From: Acidobacteriota bacterium | Lineage (GTDB): Bacteria > Acidobacteriota > Terriglobia > Terriglobales > Acidobacteriaceae | NCBI GenBank assembly: GCA_019243475.1 | Contig: JAFAUE010000214.1 | Location: 1 to 40,838 of the forward strand | DNA: 40,838 nt | Reading direction: 5' to 3' | Shown here: piece by piece, positions 1-11,663 of the stretch | How the letters are laid out: each line of letters opens with the position of its first letter | Position numbering within the stretch: position 1 is the first letter of the stretch | The notes under the pieces: model-generated | Told to the model about the DNA's origin: nothing | The model's input: only the letters and a program-made list of their open reading frames with translations | The model's database searches: none | Made by a program: the position numbers and the translations under genes

Positions 1-1035
1 CGCCGCGCCGCTCACGATCTCGATAATCTCTTTAGTGATCGATGCTTGCCGCACGCGATTCATGGTGAGCGTGAGCGAATCGATCATGTCTGAAGCGTTG
101 TTGGTGGCCGAGTCCATCGCCGTCATGCGTGCGGCGTGCTCGGCAGCAACTGACTCAAGCAGCGCGCGAAAAATGACAACCGCAACGTACCGGGGCAGCA
201 AATCACTGAAAAGCCGCTCCGGCGACTGCTCATAGATGTAGTCTCCACTCCCAAACTGTGCCAGTCGCTGATCTGTTTCCGAAGTATCTTTTGCCCGCAA
301 CCCGATGCCGGCCGTGGCGGCAGCCTGGGCGGCTTTTTGTCTCTCTTCCAAAGTGAACTGATCGGCCTGCTCGACGTCCTGCTCGCCTATCTTCACAATG
401 GGCAGCACGTGATCGACCACGAGGCGCTGAGCGATCACTGATTTGAACTCGTTGTACACGACGTATACCGAATCGACTTCGCCAGTCGCATAGCGTTTCA
501 CAACTTCATTGGCCAGATCGCGGGCCATGCCGAATTCCAGTTTGTTGAGTACTCCTACTTGCTCGCCGATAATTTCCGCCGACGCCGCACGGCGATATTC
601 GCCCTCTTCGCCGGCCTGCTGTGCGTAGGGAAAGCGCCGCCGCAGCAGATCGCGCCCCTTGCGGCCAATGGCGATAATGTCCACGTTCTTGCCCGCTTTC
701 GCTTCGAGAAAACGGCTCGCCGTCTTAAGAACATTGGCATTGAAGGCGCCGGCGAATCCCTTATCACCACTGATTACCACCAGAAGAATGTTCTTCTCTT
801 CACGACGTTCGAGCAAAGGATGATGCGGCTCGCCCGTTATGGGATCATAAATTTCGGCGCGCGCGACCAGCGATTTGAGGACGTTCACAAGCATTTGCGC
901 ATACGGACGGGCCGCCAGCGCACGCTCCTGAGCTCGCCGCAGCTTGGCCGCCGAGACCATCTTCATGGCGCCGGTGATCTGCTTCGTGTTCTGCACGCTG
1001 CGAATGCGCCGCCGTAAATCGAGAACGTTAGCCAT
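1..1035 (-). CDS. atpG: ATP synthase F1 subunit gamma (partial; C-terminus runs off the window start)
   Basis: Reverse-strand translation from ATG at 1035: MANVLDLRRRIRSVQNTKQITGAMKMVSAAKLRRAQ..., the classic gamma N-terminus; ends ...MNRVRQASITKEIIEIVSGAA at the edge. Confidence 0.95.
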   Translation of the reverse strand, partial: MANVLDLRRRIRSVQNTKQITGAMKMVSAAKLRRAQERALAARPYAQMLVNVLKSLVARAEIYDPITGEPHHPLLERREEKNILLVVISGDKGFAGAFNANVLKTASRFLEAKAGKNVDIIAIGRKGRDLLRRRFPYAQQAGEEGEYRRAASAEIIGEQVGVLNKLEFGMARDLANEVVKRYATGEVDSVYVVYNEFKSVIAQRLVVDHVLPIVKIGEQDVEQADQFTLEERQKAAQAAATAGIGLRAKDTSETDQRLAQFGSGDYIYEQSPERLFSDLLPRYVAVVIFRALLESVAAEHAARMTAMDSATNNASDMIDSLTLTMNRVRQASITKEIIEIVSGAA

Positions 1036-1060
1036 TTTGTAATGAAGTTCTGGATTCCTT

Positions 1061-3175
<2,115 letters not shown>

Positions 3176-3176
<1 letters not shown>

Positions 3177-4051
3177 CAGCCGCTCCCGTTCCTGCGTGAC
3201 GTCGCGGCAAGTTGAGCGGTGAAGTCATCGACCAAGCCCCGGTCCTCGGCGGCATCGACCCGCATTCCCTTTTCCGCCATCTCAATCGCGAGCGAAACCG
3301 CGTACTTCTGCAGGTCGCGGCGCGCCGCCGTCTCCGCCTGCGCAATCTCCTGCTTCGCCGCGTCGAGGATCTTGTGCTTTTCTTGTTCGATCGACCTGCG
3401 AATCCGCTCTTCTTCGGCTCGCGCCTCCGCCTCAGCGTGTTTCTGCATCTCCTCGATTTCTACGCTCATGCGCGCTAGCCGCTGCTCGATTTCTGCCAGC
3501 CTGCGCTGCGCGTCTTCTCCCGTGCGACGCGCCTGCTGCATATCCTGCTGAATCGATTGTGTGCGGGCGCGAAACATGCTCGGCAGATTGGACTTGAGGA
3601 AGAAGACAATAGCGACCGCGATGATGGCAAAGTTTATGACGACGCAGATCCAATACGCTGCAGTCAGCGACAGGCCAGTGATTCTTGCAATGCCGCGAAC
3701 GGCGGGCGAATGCTTAAACGCTTCGGTCTCGTCCTGATCAGCAGCTTCATTTGAGACATGCGCGAGCTCCTGATTCGCAGTGGCTGTGCTCTGCGCGAAC
3801 GCCGCTTCGGACCGGGAAGCGGGAGCCGATGAATTTTGAGATGGGGAAGCAGATGCCGGAGTCTGCTGTTGTGCAACGGCTATGCATGAGCAAAAAACCA
3901 ATATGCAGACAGCCAGGAATGTCGGCGCTAGTCTGGAGAGTGCGGCTACGCCTCGGAGAATGGCATTGCACGAGTTCAGCCGTGCGCTTCGTGATGATGC
4001 TGCGAACTTCCGCCAGCCTGGATTGCGACGTAGTAACAATGTGTTTCTCAT
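3176..4051 (-). CDS. atpF: ATP synthase Fo subunit b, with long N-terminal extension
   Basis: 291 aa; TM segment plus Ala/Glu/Arg-rich coiled coil; ATGA overlap with the upstream gene; between b' and delta. Confidence 0.88.
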
Positions 4052-4518
4052 CCGCGCTCTCCGACCGGCTGACGCGCGGAGCTGCGAAGAATGGTGCGGA
4101 TAATCTGCGTAGCGAGATTGCCACTGTCGGTCTGCACTCTCGCGCGGGCGGTTTCCAGGTCTTTCTGAATCTCTTTGCGCGCGGTGGTCACCATGGTTTC
4201 CGCGGCGGCGCGCGCTTCCGCGATCGCCAGCGTGCGCTGGTCGAGGATCTGCTGCCGGCGAAGCTCCTGAGTCTTGAAGACGTTCATGCGGGCTTCGTTG
4301 ATACGGTGTTCGTAGTCCGAGGTCTTTTGCTCAGCAGCCGCGACCTGCGCCTTGGCTTTTTCTATGGCGCCAACCGTGTGGGCGCGGCGCTCGGCAAGCG
4401 CGCGTCCCAGCGCGCCATGCAGGATCACGCGATACAGAATCCAAATGACGACAAATAGGACAATGGTCGGAATCGCTCCGAGCGCAAGTTCGCCTAGTTG
4501 CCTGAGTGTGTCGTCCAT
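4048..4518 (-). CDS. ATP synthase Fo subunit b/b' (second b-type subunit)
   Basis: 156 aa; N-terminal TM helix (IPTIVLFVVIWILYRVIL) plus long charged coiled coil; first gene of the b'-b-delta-alpha-gamma run. Confidence 0.88.
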   Translation of the reverse strand: MDDTLRQLGELALGAIPTIVLFVVIWILYRVILHGALGRALAERRAHTVGAIEKAKAQVAAAEQKTSDYEHRINEARMNVFKTQELRRQQILDQRTLAIAEARAAAETMVTTARKEIQKDLETARARVQTDSGNLATQIIRTILRSSARQPVGERG

Positions 4519-4840
4519 CTAAGTTGTGTGATTACTGTTCCGCCGGGATAAGGGAGACAACCTTCTAAGCTAACATTCGATTTTTCCGAGTGTCAAACCA
4601 GGTCGACTCGTGGAAACACTTGAAAAATCTAGGTGAAAATACGTGTCGCGCAGCTCTCGACGACGCTTGACAGCTTCGGGATATGGCGGGAGACTAGTCA
4701 GTATCACCTCCGATCCGATTCAGGATCGAATGGGCTCGTGGCCAAGGAATGTCACCGCTTCTCGGCCGCGGGCCTATTTAATTGTTAGCTGGAATTGAGA
4801 ACTCTTCGTAGTCGCGAGGCTTGCACCGGGTTCATTTGCC

Positions 4841-6235
4841 TTACCTGGAACGACCTCGGTTCTTTGCCTCGAACTTACGCAGATGGCGCACCAGCGAGCT
4901 CGCCCCTTCAACCGTGAGTTCGACCTGATCTTCTTTATATCGCTTCCGTAGCACCTTGCCGCGGGCGTCAATCATGGCGAGCAGTTTTCCTTCCCGTTGT
5001 GGGACACGAATCTCGACCGTCTCGACCGGATCAGCGGTCAGCATTGCATCCATCCGCTCCATGAGTTTCTCCAATCCGGCGCTTTGGATCGCGGAGACGG
5101 CGATTACATTGTCGGAGAGGGGCAGTGCGTTGCGTTGTTCTTTTGAAAGCAGATCGGTTTTGTTTAGCACATAAATCGTTGGCTTGTTGCGTGCTTCCAG
5201 CTCTGCCAGGACCTTTTCCACTTGCTCATGCTGTTCGCGTGCATTGGGGCTGGTCGCGTCGGAAACGTGCAGGATCAACGATGCGCGCTGCACCTCCTCG
5301 AGAGTCGCGCGAAATGACGTTACCAGCGTGTGCGGCAAATTGCGGAGAAATCCGACTGTGTCTGAGAGCAGAATCTTTCTTTTAGACGGCAGGGTAATGG
5401 CTCGCAACGTCGGATCGAGCGTGGCAAACATGCGCGACGAAGCCACGACGCCGGCATGGGTAAGAGCGTTGAACAACGTGGATTTTCCTGCGTTGGTGTA
5501 CCCAACCAACGCGACGGTCTCTACCGGCACTGATTCGCGCCGCTGCCGTTGTTGCGTCCGCACCCGCCGAACGTTCTCGAGCTGCTGTTGAACGTGCCTC
5601 ATACGGCGAAAAATCTTGCGGCGGTCAGTTTCGAGCTGGGTTTCGCCGGGACCGCGGGTACCGATGCCGCCGCCGAGCTGTGACATCTCCACCCCGTGTC
5701 CGGCCAGCCGCGGCATCAGGTACTCAAGTTGAGCCAGTTCCACCTGCAACTGGCCTTCGCGCGTACGCGCGTGGCGGGCAAAGATGTCGAGGATGAGTTG
5801 CGTTCGGTCGATAACGCGTGCGTGCAGTTCGCGTTCGATATTCCGTTGTTGCGAAGGGGAGAGGTCGTGATCGAAGAGTACGACGTCGGCGCGCGAACCG
5901 GCTACGGCGCCCGTAATCTCCTGCAGCTTGCCTTTGCCAATCATGGTCGCCGGATCGAGTTTGTCGCGCCTCTGCACGACCTCCCCAACCAGCTGCGCCC
6001 CTGCGCTCGTGGCGAGTTCGCGAAACTCCGCCATCGAGTCCTCGACAGTAAACGCACCCGAGGCCACGTCTCCGAATTTCGAGGGACTGCTGGCGTCTTT
6101 TTCTTTGTTAACTTCCGCGCGAGCAAATTCGCTGGCTCGCTTGGCCAGCCGTGCCTGGAAAGAAAGAGCAGATTGTTTGCCGCGAAGATCAATGCAGACG
6201 AGAAAAGCGCGCTCCGGTCCTGCCGCGCGCGCCAT
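4841..6235 (-). CDS. hflX: GTPase HflX (ribosome-associated)
   Basis: G1 [16 protein letters not shown]3 [12 protein letters not shown]4 NKTDL; HflX-specific [39 protein letters not shown]. The ORF is open to 6409, but that would overlap hfq; the start is uncertain (6235 [11 protein letters not shown] or 6325). Confidence 0.93.
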   Translation of the reverse strand: MARAAGPERAFLVCIDLRGKQSALSFQARLAKRASEFARAEVNKEKDASSPSKFGDVASGAFTVEDSMAEFRELATSAGAQLVGEVVQRRDKLDPATMIGKGKLQEITGAVAGSRADVVLFDHDLSPSQQRNIERELHARVIDRTQLILDIFARHARTREGQLQVELAQLEYLMPRLAGHGVEMSQLGGGIGTRGPGETQLETDRRKIFRRMRHVQQQLENVRRVRTQQRQRRESVPVETVALVGYTNAGKSTLFNALTHAGVVASSRMFATLDPTLRAITLPSKRKILLSDTVGFLRNLPHTLVTSFRATLEEVQRASLILHVSDATSPNAREQHEQVEKVLAELEARNKPTIYVLNKTDLLSKEQRNALPLSDNVIAVSAIQSAGLEKLMERMDAMLTADPVETVEIRVPQREGKLLAMIDARGKVLRKRYKEDQVELTVEGASSLVRHLRKFEAKNRGRSR

Positions 6236-6290
6236 TCCTTCGCTGGTGTCAGATGGCCTTCTCGCCACGGTACTTAGATTCGAGCGGCCT

Positions 6291-6614
6291 TCATCCTTCG
6301 GAGGCCGCTGCCGGCTGGGTGGCATCGGAATGCGCCGCAGCACTGGCCGGCCGCTCCGAAGCCGGTGGACGATGTTCGGAAGCGGGTCGTTCCCCGTGGT
6401 GCGCAACACGCCCCATCACAACCGTGGAAATGGCGTGCTTGAAAATCAGCTGTTCCTGGTTGTTGGTGTCGAGTACGACCGAGTACTTGTCGAAGGAACG
6501 AATGCGACCGCTGAGCTTCACTCCGCTCATGAGGTAAATCGTTATCGGGGACTTGTCCTTCCGAGCAGTATTGAGAAAGGTGTCCTGAATATTCTGCGCC
6601 GGCTTGGTTTCCAT
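6291..6614 (-). CDS. hfq: RNA chaperone Hfq with low-complexity C-terminal tail
   Basis: [66 protein letters not shown]: Sm1/Sm2 motifs. ATG at 6614 is preferred over the longer ORF start at 6707. Adjacent to hflX as in many bacteria. Confidence 0.95.
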   Translation of the reverse strand: METKPAQNIQDTFLNTARKDKSPITIYLMSGVKLSGRIRSFDKYSVVLDTNNQEQLIFKHAISTVVMGRVAHHGERPASEHRPPASERPASAAAHSDATQPAAASEG

Positions 6615-7029
6615 GTGCCGATCTCTCCTTGATCCAGAACCAGTATCGAACGTCAAAAACAACCGTTCAAAGATAGAACTCGGAGAGAGGTCTTGGCAAA
6701 TGGACATATTCCGTGATTTTCCCTATTTCGGGATTGGGTGATTAGGTTTTGAAACATTGTCGCGTACTCATTCAAGAGGGCACGGACCCCAGAATGTAAA
6801 GAGGGCGAACACCCAAAAGCAATTAGGGGAGCGTGTAATGTGGAAGCGTGAAAGCTTCAACAAGTTCGCGAAATAGCAAAATCGCAAAATGTCTTCGCTT
6901 ATGCCAACACGCGCCAGAGAGAAAAGTTGCTGGAAAGGAGTACGATGCTTCGCGCACCTATCGCCGATGCTGGCGCATCTACTTACTCGGATTTACGTTT
7001 AAGTAAATAAATTAGGGAGGCAAAGCTGT

Positions 7030-7593
7030 ATGAAGCTATTCGCAACTATTGCGCTGCTCTGCGCCTTTGCTTTCGGCCAGACAGAATCGGGAAATAACAC
7101 TCATCTCGCGATCCGGCCGGGAGCCCAGGACGCCAATGAGCAGCACATCGCCAAAGAAGTACGGCACGAGCTGCTGATGTTGCCGTACTACTCGATTTTC
7201 GACGATCTTGAATTCTCCGTGAACAACGGACAGGTAACTCTGCTCGGCTCAGTAGTGGATCCTGTGTTGAAGAAAGACGCAGAAAACTCGGTCAAGCGAA
7301 TCGAAGGCGTGACCGGAGTCAACAACCAGATCAAGGTTCTGCCGCCGTCGCCGAACGACGATCAGATTCGCCGCCAGGAGTTTCGCGCGATTGCCAACCA
7401 GGGATCGCTCTATCGCTACTTCATGGGTGCGGTCGGTTCCATCCACATCATCGTGGATAACGGCCATGTGACGCTGAAAGGTGTAGTCGACAATCAAGCC
7501 GACGACACCCAGGCGAAAATGGCTGCCAATCAAGTGCCGGGGGTATTCTCGGTCACCGACAATCTGATCGTAGCCAATCAATCGAAAAGATGA
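7030..7593 (+). CDS. Secreted protein with two BON domains
   Basis: 187 aa; signal-like N-terminus; two repeats of VTLLGSV...GVTGVNNQIKV / VTLKGVV...GVFSVTDNLIV; SD gggagg. Confidence 0.85.
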   Translation: MKLFATIALLCAFAFGQTESGNNTHLAIRPGAQDANEQHIAKEVRHELLMLPYYSIFDDLEFSVNNGQVTLLGSVVDPVLKKDAENSVKRIEGVTGVNNQIKVLPPSPNDDQIRRQEFRAIANQGSLYRYFMGAVGSIHIIVDNGHVTLKGVVDNQADDTQAKMAANQVPGVFSVTDNLIVANQSKR

Positions 7594-7599
7594 ACTCTA

Positions 7600-7627
7600 G
7601 GAGAGGCGCGGCAATCCGCGCCTCTCC
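7600..7627 (+). terminator. Perfect 12-bp hairpin after the BON gene (possible terminator without T-run)
   Basis: GGAGAGGCGCGG-CAAT-CCGCGCCTCTCC just after the stop. Confidence 0.55.
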
Positions 7628-7825
7628 ATCTTGAACGGTCGTCACCTTCCGATTGAGATTACGCCGTCTAAAGATTCATTCCTGAATCAAAAGTCTCATT
7701 GTTGCGCCGACCTGCTTTTCGATGGAAGAACCCCGGCCGTTACTGAACTCCCTTGCCGTCGCGACTTATTAGAAGAAGGGAAGATGTGGTCGCTAATTTA
7801 GGCAGATGAAGCAGGCGAAAAATGA

Positions 7826-7858
7826 GGGCTGGATGCTTGAATCCAGCCCCGCTTTTTT
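7826..7858. terminator. Bidirectional Rho-independent terminator
   Basis: GGGCTGGAT-gcttga-ATCCAGCCC followed by cgcTTTTTT on +; preceded by an A-run that gives TCATTTTT on the minus strand. Confidence 0.75.
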
Positions 7859-7875
7859 CCGTTAGTCAGGTTCAG

Positions 7876-8550
7876 TTAACGCGGATTGTTGTAGTCCCGC
7901 GGACGATCGTTCTGGTCCGGTGGCGGCAGCTCGCGGCCGTGTCCCTGGTATCCCTCATAGGGAGAAATGCGCACGTTGCGATCAAGACGGAAGTTCAGCT
8001 CGGTCTCAGCAGGAACATTGAGTTCCTTACCCTTCGTGAGAACCTGAGCCCCTGCTCCGGCGCCTGCTCCGGCAATCGCACCGATGGCCGCGCCTTTTCC
8101 ACCGCCGGCAAGCGCGCCGATCAGCGTTCCGGCAAGTGCTCCGCCGCCAACGTACTCACCCGTGCGCTTGTTGGCGCCGAGTCCGCCATTCTTGCTGCTT
8201 CCAGCTGCGCTCGTGTCTTGAGTATCCAGACGATAGTGACGTCCATTGATGTCGACCGAACGCAAGTCGAGCGTCATGTCATTGGCGTTATTGCCCGTTT
8301 GAACCACCGCGAGCTGTGCCGGTGCTCCGCGCGGGATAACGACGTTTCCGTTAGCGTCGGTAACGTCGCGCGAAACCGTTCCGGGAAACATCGCGCCGGC
8401 CGTTACGTTGCCCGATTTGGCATTGATGTCCTGGTCGACACGTACGTGAATTTCCGTACCCGACGGGACCATCGATGTATTCTGCGCTACCGCTCCAAAA
8501 GCGAACAGGAGCGATGCGCCCAACATGAATCGAGATGCGAGTCTTCGCAT
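7876..8550 (-). CDS. Exported glycine-zipper protein
   Basis: 224 aa; signal peptide; GGGALAGTLIGALAGGGKGAAIGAIAGAGAGAGAQ; SD GAGGAGG. Confidence 0.8.
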   Translation of the reverse strand: MRRLASRFMLGASLLFAFGAVAQNTSMVPSGTEIHVRVDQDINAKSGNVTAGAMFPGTVSRDVTDANGNVVIPRGAPAQLAVVQTGNNANDMTLDLRSVDINGRHYRLDTQDTSAAGSSKNGGLGANKRTGEYVGGGALAGTLIGALAGGGKGAAIGAIAGAGAGAGAQVLTKGKELNVPAETELNFRLDRNVRISPYEGYQGHGRELPPPDQNDRPRDYNNPR

Positions 8551-8697
8551 GAATTCCTCCTCAGAAAATCCTCAGCAGACACTTCCACTGTCTGACTTCG
8601 TCTGCTCTTTAAAGATGCAAGTTGTTGCCGTCGGGTGCGCCAATGGGCCGAGCGTGAAGGCAACCAAGGCATCTAAGAATCAGCTGCTCTCGATTAC

Positions 8698-9564
8698 TTA
8701 CGCGGTTGCTACTCTTCGGGTGAAGGCGCCGGCGTTAGCAACCAGGAACGCATTCAAGTTGCGTGGCGCGTGGCCGGTGATCTGCTGAATGTCATCCGTC
8801 AGCTCGCCGCCATTTCCTTCCACGTAGTACTCCTGCAGATCAAGCAGAGCCTGAGCCTGCCATTCGGGCATGCCCATCGCGAGCAGCGCCTTCTTCTGCT
8901 CCGCCATCGGAAGATCTACGTAACGGACCGTCCGACCGCAAACACGGGAGATGCGCTCCGCGACTTCCGCATAGGTGAGCGCCTCGGGGCCGTTCAGTTC
9001 ATAGACTTTGTCCGGAGCGTTGCCGGAAAGCAAGGCGGCGGCCACATCAGCAATGTCTGCGACATCCACCAGACTTGCCCGTGAATTGCCGACGGAGGAA
9101 TAGAACGCGTCCTGCGATTGGATGGTCGGTGCAAAGAACGCGACAATGTTTTGCATGAAAGTGTTGGGACGCAGAATACTGTAGCCGACTCCGGAACTTT
9201 GCAAGACCCGCTCGACCTCAGTGTGCCATTTTGGGAACGACTTCTCCCACGTTCCTGCCCCTCCTGCGGAGCTATAGACGATATGCTTCACGCCCTGCTC
9301 TTTGGCAACTGCGATCGCATTGCCTTCCAATTCGACGAGCTGTGGTATCGGCGAGCACACAAGAAACAGCCTCTCCACGCCTTCGAAGGCGCGTCGCAGG
9401 GAATCTCGGTCGGCAAAATCGGCAATTACCGCCCGAGCCTTCGGAGGCGAGTTTCGTGCGTCGGCCGGCGACCGATACATCGCTTTTACATCACTCCTAT
9501 GCTGCAGGATCTTTTGCAAGACCGTGCCGCCCACATTGCCCGAGGCTCCCGTTATCAGGATCAT
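8698..9564 (-). CDS. NAD(P)-binding NmrA/atypical-SDR family protein
   Basis: 288 aa; MILITGASGNVGGTVLQ Rossmann motif; YSSAGG; SILRPNTFMQN; SD GGAGG. Confidence 0.88.
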   Translation of the reverse strand: MILITGASGNVGGTVLQKILQHRSDVKAMYRSPADARNSPPKARAVIADFADRDSLRRAFEGVERLFLVCSPIPQLVELEGNAIAVAKEQGVKHIVYSSAGGAGTWEKSFPKWHTEVERVLQSSGVGYSILRPNTFMQNIVAFFAPTIQSQDAFYSSVGNSRASLVDVADIADVAAALLSGNAPDKVYELNGPEALTYAEVAERISRVCGRTVRYVDLPMAEQKKALLAMGMPEWQAQALLDLQEYYVEGNGGELTDDIQQITGHAPRNLNAFLVANAGAFTRRVATA

Positions 9565-9969
9565 TGCTTTCCTCCATCAGCCCACAAACGAATCTAAATC
9601 AGGAAGGTGAATGACAGAAGAATTGAAAGCTAGTAGCTGGGACGGGAGCGTGGCTTTCAACAGGAAAGGGAACCCGGGATTCACCAGCCTGAGCCGCAGC
9701 TGCAAACCTGTGTTTATCCCCCCGTTGCACTTTTCTCCGAGGCCAGTTTCGGGCGTTTTGGTCAGAATTTGTTATCTATGTGCGGAAATTCACGTTAAAT
9801 GCCGTGTTCTGACGCCGAAAGCACGATTCTGAGCCTGCGATCGGACCGTGCTATGGCACCACAATGTCCAAAAGTAACCACCCCACACGTCGCAGGTAAC
9901 CGCTAGGCCCCCGCTTTCTCTTTAGGCATTCCGCGGCTCTTGCTAAGGTCACACAAAGGTGGGACATCC

Positions 9970-10776
9970 ATGAGCACAGGTCCTGTGGTGGAACCGCGGC
10001 AGGAGACCGTCTACGACGGCCCTGAGGTTGACCTGTTTAAACCAAGGCACCTCAAGGATGACCAGCCTTTGCCCGAATCAGGCAAGGAAACCATCCACGA
10101 CGGCGAGGTACCCGAGTTCATTACTCGGCGCTTCAACGCCTCGCAGGTGGCCCAGCTGCAGAAGCCCCAGACTGAAACCGTCCATCAGGGTCAGATTCCC
10201 GAAATGTTTGCCAAGTTGGGGCGCATCGCGCATGACCTTGTCATGCCCGATCGGGAAACCATCTATAGCGGCCCTGATGTTCACGTAAAGAAAGTCGTCG
10301 ACGTCAGTTATCTTGAGAAGTCCGAAGCCGCCTCCGACAAGGACCAGCCGCAGAAGGAAACCGTATTCGACGAGACGACGTTCATTGCAAAGAAGCTCGA
10401 TACCACCGCCTCGCGAAGTCTGGTGACTCGGCTGGTGCAGCGGGCATCGGTTCGCTTCTTCGCAGTCGCAGCCCAGTCGCTGATCGAACTTTATATCTGC
10501 CGCGAAAATCTGCCGGTCGCCATCAGTGCCGGCATCATGTTTGTGACCTTTTCCATCGTTGGCTTTTACACGTTCAAAATGAATCTCAAGGCGTTGCTTG
10601 CGGCGATTGGGATTTATGCGTGCACCACTCTGTTTATGGCCGGGAACGCCATCATGACCGACAACATCTTCATGATGATGGTTCCCCTGTTGTCACGCGG
10701 ATTCATGATATATAACCTGCTCAGGACATACGGCCTGCTCGTCGATCTGCATTTGCTCGAAGCCGAAGCTTACTAA
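9970..10776 (+). CDS. Membrane protein with five N-terminal ET[IV]xxG-type repeats, unknown function
   Basis: 268 aa from ATG 9970 (SD aaggtggg); repeats QETVYDGPEV/KETIHDGEVPE/TETVHQGQIPE/RETIYSGPDV/KETVFDETTF; C-terminal half hydrophobic. Confidence 0.75.
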   Translation: MSTGPVVEPRQETVYDGPEVDLFKPRHLKDDQPLPESGKETIHDGEVPEFITRRFNASQVAQLQKPQTETVHQGQIPEMFAKLGRIAHDLVMPDRETIYSGPDVHVKKVVDVSYLEKSEAASDKDQPQKETVFDETTFIAKKLDTTASRSLVTRLVQRASVRFFAVAAQSLIELYICRENLPVAISAGIMFVTFSIVGFYTFKMNLKALLAAIGIYACTTLFMAGNAIMTDNIFMMMVPLLSRGFMIYNLLRTYGLLVDLHLLEAEAY

Positions 10777-10798
10777 CCACGAGCGGCCTCTTCCGCTC

Positions 10799-11152
10799 AT
10801 GACTCATTCACTCGTTCGTTGGCTTTTGATGTCGCTCAGCCTGCTGATCGTGTCTTATGTCGTTCCCGGCTTCTTCGTCACGGGAATTGGATCCGCGCTC
10901 ATCGCCGCCCTGATCTTCGGCTTCCTGAATGCCACCTTGGGCCTTGTGCTGAAGATCCTCACCTTCCCCTTTACCATTCTCACCTTCGGGCTGTTTTGGT
11001 TTGTCATTAACGCCATCATTCTGGAAATTACCTCAGCGTTCGTGCGCGGATTTTTTATCCGATCTTTCTTTTCCGCGCTGGTCGGCGCGATTGTGCTAAC
11101 GCTGGTAAATATGCTGCTGAAAACCTTGGTGGGCGAAGTAGAACGACCTTAG
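10799..11152 (+). CDS. YvlD/phage-holin-IV-like 4-TM membrane protein
   Basis: 117 aa; LLMSLSLLIVSYVVPGFFVTGIGSALIAALIFGFLNATLGLVLKILTFPFTILTFGLFWFVINAIIL is typical of the YvlD family. Confidence 0.85.
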   Translation: MTHSLVRWLLMSLSLLIVSYVVPGFFVTGIGSALIAALIFGFLNATLGLVLKILTFPFTILTFGLFWFVINAIILEITSAFVRGFFIRSFFSALVGAIVLTLVNMLLKTLVGEVERP

Positions 11153-11374
11153 TTTTGAGAGGGATGTGAGAAAAGTTTCAAGTGCTTAGGCCCGCACTTG
11201 CCGGTCATCAGTGCGGTGCGAAGGGAGTGCGGCGGTTTTCAAGTACGATTCTCGTTCCTACTTTGCAACTGCGAATGAGGAAGTTTCATCGTAATGGGCT
11301 GGCCAGAAATAGTCGCTTGACAGCGCATCTACTGAGGCTAAAATCAGCCGAACCGGACCTGAAATACCGGCCCT

Positions 11375-11578
11375 ATGAGCATCACCCATCCCATACCTCC
11401 CAAATTTCCACCTCAGAGCATCAGCATGGAACAAGTCTGCAAGCATCCTCGTGTGCGCGTGGTTGCGCGCGAGGAGGACGCGGAATTTGTAGAGTGCCAG
11501 GAATGCGGGGAAGTCTTCGATTCCAGTGAATTCAAAGACATGATGATCGAAGAAGAATCCCGCGCCGCCGAACTCTAA
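11375..11578 (+). CDS. Small zinc-ribbon-like protein
   Basis: 67 aa; CKHPRVRVVAREEDAEFVECQECGEVFD (CxH...CxxC); start may be the internal M at MEQVCKHP. Confidence 0.55.
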   Translation: MSITHPIPPKFPPQSISMEQVCKHPRVRVVAREEDAEFVECQECGEVFDSSEFKDMMIEEESRAAEL

Positions 11579-11663
11579 CTCGCCATCCAGTTCCGTCGCC
11601 GATTGCAAGCTGCTTAACCTTGACCGTCGAGGTGTGTCCGAACCTACACGCCGACTGCTCAGC

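Noticed and set aside
3751-4458. 235-aa + strand ORF
   Set aside because: Antisense to atpF/atpF' genes, no domain pattern.
5696-6632. Long + strand ORFs (193 and 234 aa) opposite hflX/hfq
   Set aside because: Antisense to clearly conserved hflX and hfq; no recognisable domain.
9611-9832. 73-aa + strand ORF in the intergenic region after the NmrA-like gene
   Set aside because: No ribosome-binding signal or domain; unlikely sequence composition.
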